Shown here one piece after another: positions 24,907-34,267 of a stretch of 43,239 bases of DNA. The notes below the pieces were generated by a model. That model saw only the letters and a program-made list of their open reading frames with translations, did not search any database and had not been told where the DNA came from. A program made the position numbers and the translations under genes. Origin of the DNA: Proteobacteria bacterium ST_bin11. Its GTDB lineage: Bacteria > Pseudomonadota > Gammaproteobacteria > Methylococcales > Methylomonadaceae. Numbering within the stretch: the first letter of the stretch is position 1; each line of letters opens with the position of its first letter. Where the stretch lies: the NCBI GenBank assembly GCA_002083615.1, contig MSXO01000007.1, positions 1 through 43,239 of the forward strand. Direction: 5' to 3'.

Positions 24907-25764
24907 TCAGCAATCAGCACCCGACAACGGTCGCACAGTACTATACCCGTCTCGATAGCTTGGATACAAAAAACGGTAACCCAAAACCTTGAGCCTAGTG
25001 TTGCGGCAGCGTTTGTTTTGCGGAGTATCCGGTCCGGCTGACAAGGGAGTAGGATGGGGGTAGGCAAACTGCTCGGACAACCAACTCATCACATCCCAAA
25101 GCGGGGCTGGCTCGTCGTCGGTCGCAAGATAACAAGGTTCCAAGGCTACACCGGCAAGTTGCTTCTCCAGCAAAAATAGCAAAACCGCCACACAGTCCTC
25201 AGAGTGAATGCGGTTGGTATAAGTAGGCGGTTTCTGCTGGACGATTTCCCCTCGCTCCGCTCGACGTAACAACCAATCGCGTCCAGGCCCGTAAATACCG
25301 GAAAAACGCACAACGCAATTGCGATGACTCGCAGACCACAACCGGTTTTCCGCCGCCGCCAGCCAACGACTAGTCACACCAACTGGCTCGGCCAAACTGG
25401 TTTCATCGATCCATTCACCGCGATTTTGTTCGTAAACACTGGTCGAGGAGACCATCAACCAGCTAGGTGATTTTTCAGCCGTGGCAAAATGGATCAACAC
25501 ATTGCTGAGACCGTCATCGTAAAGCGCCTGATACGCCTCGGCCTGTCGACTATCGGGAGCTACTATAAAGACCACCGCATCAAAATTGTTTGGCAAAGAA
25601 GCCAATGCTGAGGCCGAGCTTATATCGGCGATAAACAAAGGAAACGGCGTGGGGATATCTGACGCGCTGCGCTTCAGCCCCGTTACTTGATGCCCCTGCT
25701 CATATAAGCGCAAAGCGACCTGATAACCAACAGCACCACAACCGATAACCAATATGTTTGCCAC
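24907..25764 (-). CDS. NAD(P)-dependent epimerase/SDR family protein (YeeZ-like)
   Basis: Extended or atypical SDR with an N-terminal Rossmann site, ILVIGCGAVGYQVA (GxGxxG). It also has VSSTSVYEQN, which resembles the active-site Ser/Tyr region, and RFSGIYGPGR, typical of sugar-epimerase relatives such as YeeZ. Full length at 285 residues. The start is GTG 25764 with CAGG ahead. Substrate is unknown. It is convergent with the radical SAM gene (47-base gap) and has no operon partner. Confidence 0.85.
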   Translation of the reverse strand: MANILVIGCGAVGYQVALRLYEQGHQVTGLKRSASDIPTPFPLFIADISSASALASLPNNFDAVVFIVAPDSRQAEAYQALYDDGLSNVLIHFATAEKSPSWLMVSSTSVYEQNRGEWIDETSLAEPVGVTSRWLAAAENRLWSASHRNCVVRFSGIYGPGRDWLLRRAERGEIVQQKPPTYTNRIHSEDCVAVLLFLLEKQLAGVALEPCYLATDDEPAPLWDVMSWLSEQFAYPHPTPLSAGPDTPQNKRCRNTRLKVLGYRFLYPSYRDGYSTVRPLSGADC

Positions 25765-26029
25765 AGCGTTTACCTGAGAGAATCTTTAAACGGTTTATTA
25801 TCGCTCACTAGATAAAGATAAGCTTACAAAGAACCAGTAAGAACTTTTGATACCATTCTTCGGAAATCTGGTGGGCTCATTCAAATGCTCCCACTTTTGC
25901 TTGAACGAAGAATAAGCACCACTAGGACTTCGTTAAGGATACTTTCCTGTCACTGAATCTGGGGCAGCTCGGGCTATTGCCGCTTTAAAACGCTGTTGGA
26001 TAGACGCACTTGGAATTTCCAATGGACAT
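25765..26029. other. Gene-free spacer
   Basis: Together with the terminator and tail to 26088, this is over 300 bases with no ORF, RNA or repeat that I can support. It must contain the promoter of the SDR gene on the minus strand. Confidence 0.5.
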
Positions 26030-26064
26030 AAAAAACCGGCTGGAGTACTAGACTCCATCCGGTC
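26030..26064 (-). terminator. Intrinsic terminator of the VPLPA-CTERM gene
   Basis: On the minus strand, ACCGGATGGAGT pairs with ACTCCAGCCGGT (one mismatch in 12) around a five-base loop and is followed by TTTTTT. It lies 25 bases beyond the stop at 26089, as expected for that gene. Confidence 0.85.
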
Positions 26065-26088
26065 TAAAGGCCCAATGAAAGCTTGGGT

Positions 26089-26595
26089 TTAAACGATCTG
26101 CTTGCTACGACCGATATACAGAAAACCCAATAAAGCGCTAGTTATGAACCATACTGAAGCGGGGAGAGGTACGGCAGTAATTGGATTTTGGTTGGCTGCC
26201 GGTTTCAGATCGAATCCAAACAGAAAACTCAAGTTATTGGTGATCAAATTTGGTTTTACAAAGCTCAACAAGAACGTATTTGGTGAACTCAATCCAGAGT
26301 TGCCAGTTTCGCCAACCCAACCGCTAGTTGTCCATAGTCCTAGTTTAAATGGACTAGCGGATGTCAAGCTACCTACGCCGGTAAAGGTGTCGACCGGCGC
26401 ATCACTACTTAGATTGGCATTCGCAGAAAAGATACCGAACATCTCACCTGAAGGAAATGGGAGCGCTCCAGAACCTATGGAAATAAAGTTGCTATTTCCG
26501 TCGGTCGATTCCCAAATAATACCCGCTGAGCTTGCAGTGGAAGCTGCAAATAGGCAAACAGCAAGCCAAATTTTTAAAGATAAAAGCGTTTTCAT
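26089..26595 (-). CDS. VPLPA-CTERM exosortase-sorted secreted protein
   Basis: Exported protein of 168 residues with a signal peptide (1-23, cleavage near SSA-GII). The middle is Ser/Gly/Asn-rich and Cys-free. The C-terminal sorting signal is VPLPASVW, a hydrophobic helix (FITSALLGFLYIG) and a short basic end (RSKQIV). This is the PEP-CTERM variant processed by exosortase in exopolysaccharide-forming Gram-negatives. No exosortase or EPS gene is next to it. The middle domain is not recognised. It is a single-gene unit with its own terminator and a palindromic element 62 bases upstream. Confidence 0.85.
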   Translation of the reverse strand: MKTLLSLKIWLAVCLFAASTASSAGIIWESTDGNSNFISIGSGALPFPSGEMFGIFSANANLSSDAPVDTFTGVGSLTSASPFKLGLWTTSGWVGETGNSGLSSPNTFLLSFVKPNLITNNLSFLFGFDLKPAANQNPITAVPLPASVWFITSALLGFLYIGRSKQIV

Positions 26596-26656
26596 GGATT
26601 TTCCCCATTTTCACTTACATTAACAAACGGCTATCCTTTAGCCACCTTATACCCTG

Positions 26657-26685
26657 AAGCCAATATCGCCAGGCGATATTGGCTT
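26657..26685. repeat. 29-base near-perfect palindrome upstream of the VPLPA-CTERM gene
   Basis: AAGCCAATATCGCC and GGCGATATTGGCTT are exact inverse complements around a single A. There is no T-run on either side, so an operator-like protein site or an mRNA leader hairpin is likelier than a terminator. Confidence 0.6.
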
Positions 26686-26733
26686 TAGCAGAGTTCTATC
26701 AGCCCACAAGGAGTCTTTTACTCTCGTAAGCTT

Positions 26734-26768
26734 CTATTGCCGAAGATGCGATGATCGCAAGGCAATAG
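26734..26768. repeat. Nested hairpin (CTATTGCC ... GGCAATAG)
   Basis: An 8-bp outer stem (26734-26741 with 26761-26768) encloses a 6-bp inner palindrome, TGCGAT-G-ATCGCA (26747-26759). It lies 49 bases from the previous palindrome. Confidence 0.5.
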
Positions 26769-27353
26769 CTTCAAATGGTTAATTCCTGAAACTGAGATCA
26801 AGTTCAATAGATGAATTCGAATTCGGTAGATTTTCCGGCACCGAGGTTTTTAAACCCATCAAGACAGGCTCCCTTCCACGCCATAAATCCATTTAGACTC
26901 AATAGCGCAACCCAATGCTCCATAACGCAAGCTACAAAAGCACTTTAAGCGTTAGTGTGCTTCGTACAACAGCCAGACGAACCTCTTGCCCAAGACTAAA
27001 AACTGTAATAGGAAATTCGTTATGCGTGGATTCTACATCCGGCAACTTAATCCTTTATTAACAAAAGATTAAGTTTTGATTAAAGCCTTCACGACATTAA
27101 ATTCTGAGATAGTCGGTCAGGAATAGGGAAGCGTTCAAAGGATTTTTGAAAGAAAATTGCCGCTGCGATGACACTCTGGGAGTCATTCTAAAATCATTGA
27201 TCTGTGGCGGGGATTGGTCGTTACGAAAGGCTTTGCGTCAAGACAACTAAAGGCAATGATCGAAATTTGCCGATCAAGCCGCTACTTCAAGGATGCCGAA
27301 AAGTCGGCTTGACTGACAAGTTTTAAAGCGTTTTAACAAAGGCCCGAATTCGA

Positions 27354-27674
27354 TCAGGCCTCAAAGCCTATCTCAAAGGAAGAAAACCCCGACTCGTCGC
27401 CATAGATCAACGACAGACCGAGTGGGTCAGGTATATCGGTTTGTTTGGCCGAATAGGCGTCCAAGACTGGCGTAATGTGACGTACCGATCTAGGCGTGGT
27501 ATACACTAGAAAGGCGGTACCGTCATCAGACCAACCACCAAACATTGCCATACCCTCAGGACCGTTTCTCGCCACGTAGGCCGCTCGAAACGCACCTAAC
27601 AGAACGTAGATTTCACCTGACTCGTATTCCTGGCGCGAGAGTGTGATGCGGTGCCAACCCATGGTTTTTGCCAT
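27354..27674 (-). CDS. Hypothetical protein, 106 aa
   Basis: I do not recognise this family. It is a soluble, mixed alpha/beta-looking protein without signal peptide, membrane helix or cysteine. It is acidic at the C-terminus, with a central AMFGGWSDDGTAFLVYTTPR segment. A strong ribosome binding site (GGAAGGA) precedes the ATG, which argues that it is real. It lies 235 bases downstream of flgL on the same strand, so it is probably its own unit. Confidence 0.6.
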   Translation of the reverse strand: MAKTMGWHRITLSRQEYESGEIYVLLGAFRAAYVARNGPEGMAMFGGWSDDGTAFLVYTTPRSVRHITPVLDAYSAKQTDIPDPLGLSLIYGDESGFSSFEIGFEA

Positions 27675-27909
27675 TTCATTCCTTCCGTCGCTAAATCAAC
27701 TCAATTGGTTTAACCTGCGCCGCAATTTGTAGCTAGCCTGCAGGGTAACGCTTTTGGAATCTTAACATCGCTAGGCGATGGGAGCCAAACAAGCTATGTC
27801 TCGATGCATGCAACCTTCGCGTTACAAATTAAACAGCGCATAGCATTCCTGCCTTATGCGAGACCTAAACTGTCGATTCCCACGGCCACCTTCTGGCAGC
27901 TATCGTCGA

Positions 27910-28845
27910 CTAAGAAATGTAATTAAACAATGACAAATTTTGTACTTTGATAAACGCCTGTTGCGCGGCTTGCAGCGATATTTGTTGTAGATTGAACTTG
28001 CTCAGGGCTTCGGCATAGTCCAGGTCACCGATATCAGAGGCGGTAGATTTGTTATCCAAGATATAGTCAGCATTAAGTTTTTCCTGATCGTCGAGCGCTT
28101 TTAGTCGGGCGCCAGTCGATGCTCTGACTGTGTCTAGGCGCACCAAGGCATTATCCAAGTCATCTAACGAAAATCTGTTCGGCGCATTGGCTTTCATATC
28201 ACTCGATAGCTGTGTAATCGCCTGAAACACATTGATGTTGCTGTTAATCCCTGGTGTTATTGGCGGGAAGGTCGGGTCTATGGTACCGAAAACGGATTCA
28301 CCGTCGTCACCATCAGTAACAGTACGACCATTTGGACCGATAGCAATCTCACGTTGAGAGTTATCCGGGTCGCCTTTTGCGAAATCTTGGAAGTTATTGT
28401 TATGGGTGAATGCCGGCTTGTCGCTGGCGAAACCGGAAAAAATGTATTCGCCATTCGCGTTCTGGGTATTGGCTATACCCAACAGTTGCTTATTTAACTC
28501 ATCAATTTCATTAGCAATCTGCAGCCGATTTGTTTTGGTATTACTGTCATTAAGGCCTTGCACGGTTAATTCGCGTATTTTTTGCACAATATCGGTAGCA
28601 TTGCTGATACTCGACTCCTCTAAACCCAGTCGTTGCCGCGCAGTTCCGATATTAATCTGGTATTGTTGATTTTCCTTAATATTCTGATGTAGATCGATCA
28701 GGCTAGTAGCCGCGACCGGATTTTCCGATGGGGTCAGATATTTTTTTCCGGTTGATAGTTTAAGCTGAGTCTCGCTGAGTTTGGACTGTTGATCCAACAT
28801 CGCGTTAAGGCCGAGCTGATTAGTCCATGAAGTTGAAATGCGCAT
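27910..28845 (-). CDS. flgL: Flagellar hook-filament junction protein 3 FlgL
   Basis: Secreted axial protein joining the hook to the filament. The 311-residue protein has a flagellin-like N-terminus (MRISTSWTNQLGLNAMLDQQ) and the TGKKYLTPSENPVAA box. The C-terminal helix is flagellin-like (ALSKFNLQQISLQAAQQAFIK); the variable middle differs from flagellin. The ribosome binding site is AGGAG. It is the last gene of the flgB-L operon, nine bases after flgK. Confidence 0.95.
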   Translation of the reverse strand: MRISTSWTNQLGLNAMLDQQSKLSETQLKLSTGKKYLTPSENPVAATSLIDLHQNIKENQQYQINIGTARQRLGLEESSISNATDIVQKIRELTVQGLNDSNTKTNRLQIANEIDELNKQLLGIANTQNANGEYIFSGFASDKPAFTHNNNFQDFAKGDPDNSQREIAIGPNGRTVTDGDDGESVFGTIDPTFPPITPGINSNINVFQAITQLSSDMKANAPNRFSLDDLDNALVRLDTVRASTGARLKALDDQEKLNADYILDNKSTASDIGDLDYAEALSKFNLQQISLQAAQQAFIKVQNLSLFNYIS

Positions 28846-28854
28846 AATAATCTC

Positions 28855-30540
28855 CTAGCGAAATGCTCCGATCAACGTATCAAACAACGAATTAGCCACT
28901 GAAACCGCCTTGGCTGCTGCCTGATACGAGTTTTGAAATTTAATCAGATTGGCAGCCTCTTCGTCTAAATTTACGCCAGATATATTTTCCTTGGCGCCAG
29001 CGGCTTGTTTTAGCAAACTCTCTTGAGCCGCCTTAGTGACCGATGCGGCATGGGTTTGTGAGCCAACATTGGCTACTAGGTCGCCATATACCTGAATAAA
29101 GCTGCTTTTGCCGTTCTGCATGGGTGATTTGGTTTCCAGTGCAGCGAGTTTCAATGCGACACTGTTATCGCCAGGTAGGCCGGCAATTCCGCCTGCCGCG
29201 ATTTGTCTGGGGTTGGTAATTGCTGAATTGACTTTCAGACTTGCCGCAGCATTAAAGCTAGGGCTGATTTGGAATGAATCTCCGATGGACAGAGTGCCGC
29301 TAAAGCTGATGTTAAATCCATTGATCGCTGCTGTCGCAGGCGGAGGATCGGCTAAGTCAGTTGCACCCAATGGAGTCGTGACAGTATTGTCGCTCAGATT
29401 TGTCAGCGTAAACATGTCAGGGGCAGTGCTGATAACATCCAGCCGGTAAGACGAGCCTAAAACACCGGACAATGTTGGCGGGGTTGGGGCAACAAAATTG
29501 GCGGTAATACCGGCATTGCTAGCGGTAGTCTGCACTTGCACGGATGGCGAGCCTAAGTCGAAAAAGTCTAACCCGGCGCTGGCTGGTGGGCCACTCAAAT
29601 CGAAACCGGACCTATGAGTACTGTTGAATTCGGCGGCTAGACCCGTGGCAAGCAAGCCCAATTGCTGTTGGGCTGGATCCAGCATCTCATCCCTGAAACG
29701 CAGATTGCCGTATATTTCGCCGCCTGAGAGCTGGCTTGATATATCCTGGCCGTTAAGCACGATTTGCTTGTGGTCTACATCTATACTGGAGCCTTGTAAG
29801 GATAGCGTTGAAGCATAGCTACCCAGCACTAAGGGCTGGCCCTTACCAATGAATACGTTAATCGAACCATCGGCTTGGTTAACGAAGGATACATCCGTTT
29901 TCTCGGCAATTTTGGTTAACAAGGCATCGCGTTGATCAAGCAACTCGTTGGGCATTTGCTTGCCGGAGGAGCGGCCAATATCGGCGACAATCTTAACATT
30001 GAGCTCGGCCAGCGATTTTGCGAAGCCGTTCACTTCATCAACCGAACTGGCTAAATTACCGTTGACCCGTTTGCGCATGTCACTAAATCGGGCGCTCATA
30101 GTATTGAATTGCTGAGTCAGGGAACCGGCCTGAGTCAGCATGACTTGCCTAGCCGAGATCGAGGCTGGATCGTTGGCGACACCATCCACCGCATCGAAAA
30201 AGCTTTTCATCGCCGGCGCCAGTCCGGTAGATTCATCGGCAATGATGTTATCGATTTGCGATGACAAGCTAAAGAAACTGTTGACCTCATTAAAGGTAGA
30301 AGTACTGGAGCGCAACTGGTTAGCAATAAATTGATCGTAGCTGCGGGTGATGTTCGCAATTTCCACACCATTGCCCATATAGCCAGCCCCGGTAAACTGC
30401 TCTGGCCGAGTGGCTAACTCCACGCGTTGCCGGCTGTAGCCTTCGGTGTTGGCGTTGCTGATGTTATTGCTGGTGGTTTCCAGCGAACGCTGGAACGCGG
30501 TCAGCCCCGATAATGCATTGCCGAGAATGCCGATGGCCAT
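28855..30540 (-). CDS. flgK: Flagellar hook-associated protein 1 FlgK
   Basis: First hook-filament junction protein, secreted through the flagellar export apparatus. The 561-residue protein starts with the rod/hook motif GLTAFQRSLETTSNNISNAN and TEGYSRQRV. It ends with the matching C-terminal helix NLIKFQNSYQAAAKAVSVAN. A less conserved D2/D3 part occupies the middle (about 280-450). Its start lies nine bases past the flgJ stop. Length is typical. Confidence 0.96.
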   Translation of the reverse strand: MAIGILGNALSGLTAFQRSLETTSNNISNANTEGYSRQRVELATRPEQFTGAGYMGNGVEIANITRSYDQFIANQLRSSTSTFNEVNSFFSLSSQIDNIIADESTGLAPAMKSFFDAVDGVANDPASISARQVMLTQAGSLTQQFNTMSARFSDMRKRVNGNLASSVDEVNGFAKSLAELNVKIVADIGRSSGKQMPNELLDQRDALLTKIAEKTDVSFVNQADGSINVFIGKGQPLVLGSYASTLSLQGSSIDVDHKQIVLNGQDISSQLSGGEIYGNLRFRDEMLDPAQQQLGLLATGLAAEFNSTHRSGFDLSGPPASAGLDFFDLGSPSVQVQTTASNAGITANFVAPTPPTLSGVLGSSYRLDVISTAPDMFTLTNLSDNTVTTPLGATDLADPPPATAAINGFNISFSGTLSIGDSFQISPSFNAAASLKVNSAITNPRQIAAGGIAGLPGDNSVALKLAALETKSPMQNGKSSFIQVYGDLVANVGSQTHAASVTKAAQESLLKQAAGAKENISGVNLDEEAANLIKFQNSYQAAAKAVSVANSLFDTLIGAFR

Positions 30541-30549
30541 GTTCGCCTC

Positions 30550-31596
30550 CTAACCCGCGCTTTTTAGAGCTGCTACCTGGGCCGCGGTTTGGCTCTGGTA
30601 GATTGTCATCACTTTCTCGGCATACCGTGGATCGGTGGCATAGCCGGCTTGTTGCAGTTCGTGTAAATAGTGACCGGCGTTGCCGGCTTTCTTCAAGGCT
30701 TCGGCGTAACGCGGGTTGGTTTTTATAAAGTTCACGTAGTCGTCGAAGCTGTCTTTGTAGGAATCGTAAGCACGGAAGCCAGCCATTTCTTTTTTGGCAA
30801 CACCGCCGTCATATTCAAGTGTCAGGGTTTTGGCTTGTTTACCTTGCCAGGATCTATCGGCCTTGATGTTGAACAAGTTAAAACTGTTATCGCCTTGGGC
30901 ATTTTTCACCATGCCTTGGCCCCAGCCGGTTTCCAATGCCGCTTGAGCCAGCAACACGTTGGGATCCACTCCCAGACTGCGCGCGGCTTGTTCGGCATGC
31001 GGTCGTAGTTGGTTAACGAACTCCTGCCGGGAAGTTAGTGGTCGATCACTATCGTTCCGCACTTTATCGTCCAAGGTTTGCCATTGGTCTGCCAGGACTT
31101 TCTGGCTACGTTCCAAACGGGCTAGGCTACGCTCCAGGCTACTTAACCCGGAGGCATCCAGCGGCATTTGCTCTTCGGTTTCCTCGCCGGCGCGCAGCGA
31201 CTGGTGATTGTCGGGGTTATTACTGGCGCCGGTGCCGGCCGCGCGATTCAGGAAATCGTTAGCGGACAGTTGCTTGTCTTTTTCTTCGTCCTTGTTTTGT
31301 TTGGGTGACAATTGTTGGGCAATCAAATCAGCAAAACCGATGCCGGGCTTGCCGGCTAGATGCACGGACATTTGTTGGTCATACATGTCTTGATAAAACT
31401 GGGTTTGTTGGCTATCCAATATGCCCTCGGACAATTTAGCCTGACGCATGTTTTTCATGACCATGCCTAAAAACACCGACTCGAATTGTTTGGCAACTTC
31501 CTTGATCGCCTCGGGCGATTGCTCGCGGGCGCCTTGTTTAAGTTTCGCCAGGCCGTTGAAATCGGTATAAACCGAAGCACTGTCTACGTTTAACAT
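30550..31596 (-). CDS. flgJ: Flagellar peptidoglycan hydrolase FlgJ
   Basis: Two-domain rod-assembly protein. The N-terminal rod-binding domain (about 25-100) contains FESVFLGMVMKNMRQA. The C-terminal GH73-type glucosaminidase (about 185-345) has LLAQAALETGWGQG with the expected catalytic Glu. The dual form is typical of beta- and gammaproteobacteria and opens the murein for the rod. The start is ATG 31596 because GGAG lies six bases ahead; the ATG at 31608 would itself contain that GGAG. Confidence 0.95.
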   Translation of the reverse strand: MLNVDSASVYTDFNGLAKLKQGAREQSPEAIKEVAKQFESVFLGMVMKNMRQAKLSEGILDSQQTQFYQDMYDQQMSVHLAGKPGIGFADLIAQQLSPKQNKDEEKDKQLSANDFLNRAAGTGASNNPDNHQSLRAGEETEEQMPLDASGLSSLERSLARLERSQKVLADQWQTLDDKVRNDSDRPLTSRQEFVNQLRPHAEQAARSLGVDPNVLLAQAALETGWGQGMVKNAQGDNSFNLFNIKADRSWQGKQAKTLTLEYDGGVAKKEMAGFRAYDSYKDSFDDYVNFIKTNPRYAEALKKAGNAGHYLHELQQAGYATDPRYAEKVMTIYQSQTAAQVAALKSAG

Positions 31597-31641
31597 GGGA
31601 GTCTCCAATAAGTCATCTAAGCAACTGCTTTGTTACGTTCT

Positions 31642-32730
31642 TCAAATCACGATCAATTCGGCCCTTAGCGCGCCAGCAGATTTCAATGCTTCCAAAATGG
31701 CGACCAAGTCACTGGGGCCTGCGCCGACGCCGTTCACCGCTTGGACGATTTCGTCCAGCGATACGCCTGGGTTGAAGACAAACATGTGGTTTTTATCTTC
31801 TTTTACTGAGACATTGGATTGCGGCGTGACGACAGTGCTGCCGCCAGATAGCGGGTTGGGCTGGCTGACCTGCGGATTCTCGCTGATCGTCACAGTCAAG
31901 CTGCCATGTGAAACCGCTGCCGGCTGTACTCTGACTTTGCTGTTGATAATTACGGTACCGGTGCGGGAATTAACAATCACTTTGGCCGGGGCATCGTCGG
32001 GCGCTAGTTCCAGGTTTTCGATAACCGAGGCAAAACCCACCCGTTGGTTGGGATTAACCGGTGCTCTTACGCTTACCGAGGTAGCATCGACGGCTTGCGC
32101 GGTTTCGGCGCCCAAAGCCTTATTGATAGAGTCCGCCATACGCTGTGCGGTGGTGAAATCGGATGAGTTCAAATTAAAAACCAGGTCGGCGCTTTGATCG
32201 AAAGAACTGGGGACGATCCGTTCAACTGTGGCACCGTTAGGCACACGGCCCACCAGTGGATTGTTGACGGTAATCTTCGAGCCGTCCTGGCCGCTGGCAC
32301 TTAGTCCACCCACGACTAAATTGCCTTGCGCTACCGCATAAACATTGCCGTCGGCACCGCGTAACGGACTCATTAACAAAGAGCCCCCGCGCAAACTTTT
32401 GGCGTCGCCTATCGACGAAACGGTGACGTCAATTTTTTGACCGGGTTTAGCGAAAGCAGGTAGGTCGGCGTGAACACTAACCAGCGCGACATTTTTGGAT
32501 TTGGGGTCGGTGTCGGGCGGCAAGGTTAGGCCCAACTTACCCATCATGCTGCGCAAGCTTTGACCGGTAAATTTGGTTTTATCGCCAGACTTATCCAGAC
32601 CGGTGACCAGACCGTAACCCACCAGTTGGTTGCTGCGCACACCGGCTATGGAAGCGATGTCCTTGATGCGTTCGGCTTGCGCGCTATTGGTTAGCAGCAA
32701 CAGGGCAATTGAAAAGACTATTTTGTTCAT
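31642..32730 (-). CDS. flgI: Flagellar P-ring protein FlgI
   Basis: Periplasmic protein forming the P ring around the rod in the murein layer. The 362-residue precursor has a Sec signal peptide ending NSAQA and the conserved opening RIKDIASIAGVRSNQLVGYG. LRGGSLLMSPLRGADG and the C-terminal VNGVGAGPSDLVAILEALK are also typical. GGAG precedes the ATG. It sits between flgH and flgJ as in the standard order. Confidence 0.97.
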   Translation of the reverse strand: MNKIVFSIALLLLTNSAQAERIKDIASIAGVRSNQLVGYGLVTGLDKSGDKTKFTGQSLRSMMGKLGLTLPPDTDPKSKNVALVSVHADLPAFAKPGQKIDVTVSSIGDAKSLRGGSLLMSPLRGADGNVYAVAQGNLVVGGLSASGQDGSKITVNNPLVGRVPNGATVERIVPSSFDQSADLVFNLNSSDFTTAQRMADSINKALGAETAQAVDATSVSVRAPVNPNQRVGFASVIENLELAPDDAPAKVIVNSRTGTVIINSKVRVQPAAVSHGSLTVTISENPQVSQPNPLSGGSTVVTPQSNVSVKEDKNHMFVFNPGVSLDEIVQAVNGVGAGPSDLVAILEALKSAGALRAELIVI

Positions 32731-32752
32731 CAGGATTCTCCGTCAGTCTCGG

Positions 32753-33457
32753 CTAGAAAGGAAACAATGGACTTGAGAGAATTCGCGAAATCCAGCCGGG
32801 TTTGTTGGTGTCGGCCAAAGCACCGTCACCTGTATACATAATCGTAGCGTCGGCAACTTTACTGGATGGCAGGGTGTTGGCTACATTAATGTCTATCGGT
32901 CTCACGATGCCCGACAGGCGAATGTATTCACTACCGTCGTTAAGAGTGACCCGTTTTTCCCCGCGCACCCGGAGGTTGCCGTTGGGGAGCACATCCACTA
33001 CTGTGACGCTGATGCCGCCTGTCAGCCTGTTACTTTGCCGGGCATCCCCTCTCCCTTCCGAGCTGCGGTCCGTACTGTATTCCAGTGCTGTCGACAAGTC
33101 GTGCCCCAACAGGGCAGAACTGGCCAAGCCAAAAATAGTGGGGGCGCTGCCCTGCACTTGAATATCGCTGTTCTTACTAGCTCTGGAATTGGCTTGCTTA
33201 ATGGCGTTAGTGTTCTCGTCGAACGTTACCGTCAAAATATCGCCAACCCGGCGCGCGGCATGATCTTCGAATAAACGCATGTCGTAGCCGGCTTGGTAAA
33301 TCGCACCGTTGCTTTGTTGGGGCGGACGCAAATCGGCGGGTTGTACCGGTGCGAAATCGGGATCGCGTTTCGGCAAAGTATCGCAGCCGACCAACAGCGT
33401 GATTGCCGCCACCAGCAAAATTTTGCCGCCTGCTTGCCGTTTAATGTGTCTATTCAT
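32753..33457 (-). CDS. flgH: Flagellar L-ring lipoprotein FlgH
   Basis: Outer-membrane lipoprotein of the L ring. The lipoprotein signal ends in LLVGC (Cys about residue 25 from ATG 33457). Conserved blocks follow: GDILTVTFDENTNA, ASK, and late LRVRGEKRVTLN, SGIVRPIDI and NTLPSSKVADA. The start ATG 33457 has AAGG upstream; a TTG 15 bases earlier is not needed. Downstream of flgG by 15 bases. Confidence 0.96.
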   Translation of the reverse strand: MNRHIKRQAGGKILLVAAITLLVGCDTLPKRDPDFAPVQPADLRPPQQSNGAIYQAGYDMRLFEDHAARRVGDILTVTFDENTNAIKQANSRASKNSDIQVQGSAPTIFGLASSALLGHDLSTALEYSTDRSSEGRGDARQSNRLTGGISVTVVDVLPNGNLRVRGEKRVTLNDGSEYIRLSGIVRPIDINVANTLPSSKVADATIMYTGDGALADTNKPGWISRILSSPLFPF

Positions 33458-33472
33458 GAGCCTTGTCCTCAA

Positions 33473-34261
33473 TTAAAGTTGTTGCGTGACAAAGGACAAC
33501 ATTTGGTCTGTCGTTGAAATGGCTTTGGAGTTCATTTCGTAAGCGCGCTGGGTTTCGATCATGTTCACCAGTTCTTCAACAACGTTGACGTTCGAAGTTT
33601 CCAGAGAGCCTTGTACCAATTTGCCTAGCTCGTTTTCGCCTGGTGCGCCGATGATGGGGGCGCCACTGGAAACCGTTTCCCGGAATAGGTTGTCGCCGAT
33701 AGGCTCCAAGCCAGAGGTATTGATGAAATCGGCCACCTGAATCTGCCCTACCTGATTGGCTGCCGCTGCGCCGGGTTGGGTCACTGACACAGTGCCGTCC
33801 TGACCTATGGTAATACTCAGCGCGTCTTGCGGAATGTTGATGGCGGGTTCCAAGGGCATGCCGTTGGAGGTGACTAATTGGCCGGTAGCGTCCATTTTAA
33901 AAGAGCCGTCACGGGTGTAATTGATGTCACCGTTGGGCATTATGATCTGCATAAAACCGCGTCCGCTCACCGCGATATCGAGTGAGTTACCGGTTTGCAA
34001 AATGTTGCCCTGGGTATGCAGTTTTTCGGTAGCCACCGTGCGCACCCCGGTGCCGAGCTGCAAGCCGGTGGGCAATTGCGTGTTTTGGGTTGACTGTGCG
34101 CCGGACTGTCGGACGTTTTGATACATCAGATCGGCGAAAATTGGCCTGGCCTTCTTGAAGCCGGTAGTGTTGACGTTGGCCAAGTTATTGGAAATAACCG
34201 CCATACGGGTTTGTTGGGCATCCAAACCGGATTTTGCTACCCATAATGCTCTTTCTGTCAT
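33473..34261 (-). CDS. flgG: Flagellar distal rod protein FlgG
   Basis: Distal rod subunit spanning the periplasm. The 262-residue protein begins with LWVAKSGLDAQQTRMAVISN and NLANVNTTGFKKARP. It ends with the shared rod C-terminus (SNVNVVEELVNMIETQRAYE). The ribosome binding site AGGAG lies in the right arm of a strong hairpin just upstream (34268-34301), so its accessibility may be controlled. The flgF-flgG gap of 51 bases is larger than most gaps in this operon. Confidence 0.97.
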   Translation of the reverse strand: MTERALWVAKSGLDAQQTRMAVISNNLANVNTTGFKKARPIFADLMYQNVRQSGAQSTQNTQLPTGLQLGTGVRTVATEKLHTQGNILQTGNSLDIAVSGRGFMQIIMPNGDINYTRDGSFKMDATGQLVTSNGMPLEPAINIPQDALSITIGQDGTVSVTQPGAAAANQVGQIQVADFINTSGLEPIGDNLFRETVSSGAPIIGAPGENELGKLVQGSLETSNVNVVEELVNMIETQRAYEMNSKAISTTDQMLSFVTQQL

Positions 34262-34267
34262 GACAAT

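Larger units (their letters stand above)
26596..27353. other. 758-base gene-poor region
   Basis: I find no supported gene on either strand. It holds two strong palindromes (listed separately) near the VPLPA gene and a short GCCGA/TCGGC stem near 27295-27308. AT-rich stretches around 27050-27110 could be promoter DNA, but no precise site is claimed. Confidence 0.5.

Noticed and set aside
26102..26623. 173-codon plus-strand ORF opposite the VPLPA-CTERM gene
   Set aside because: The minus frame has a signal peptide, a sorting motif and a matching terminator; the plus frame has none of these.
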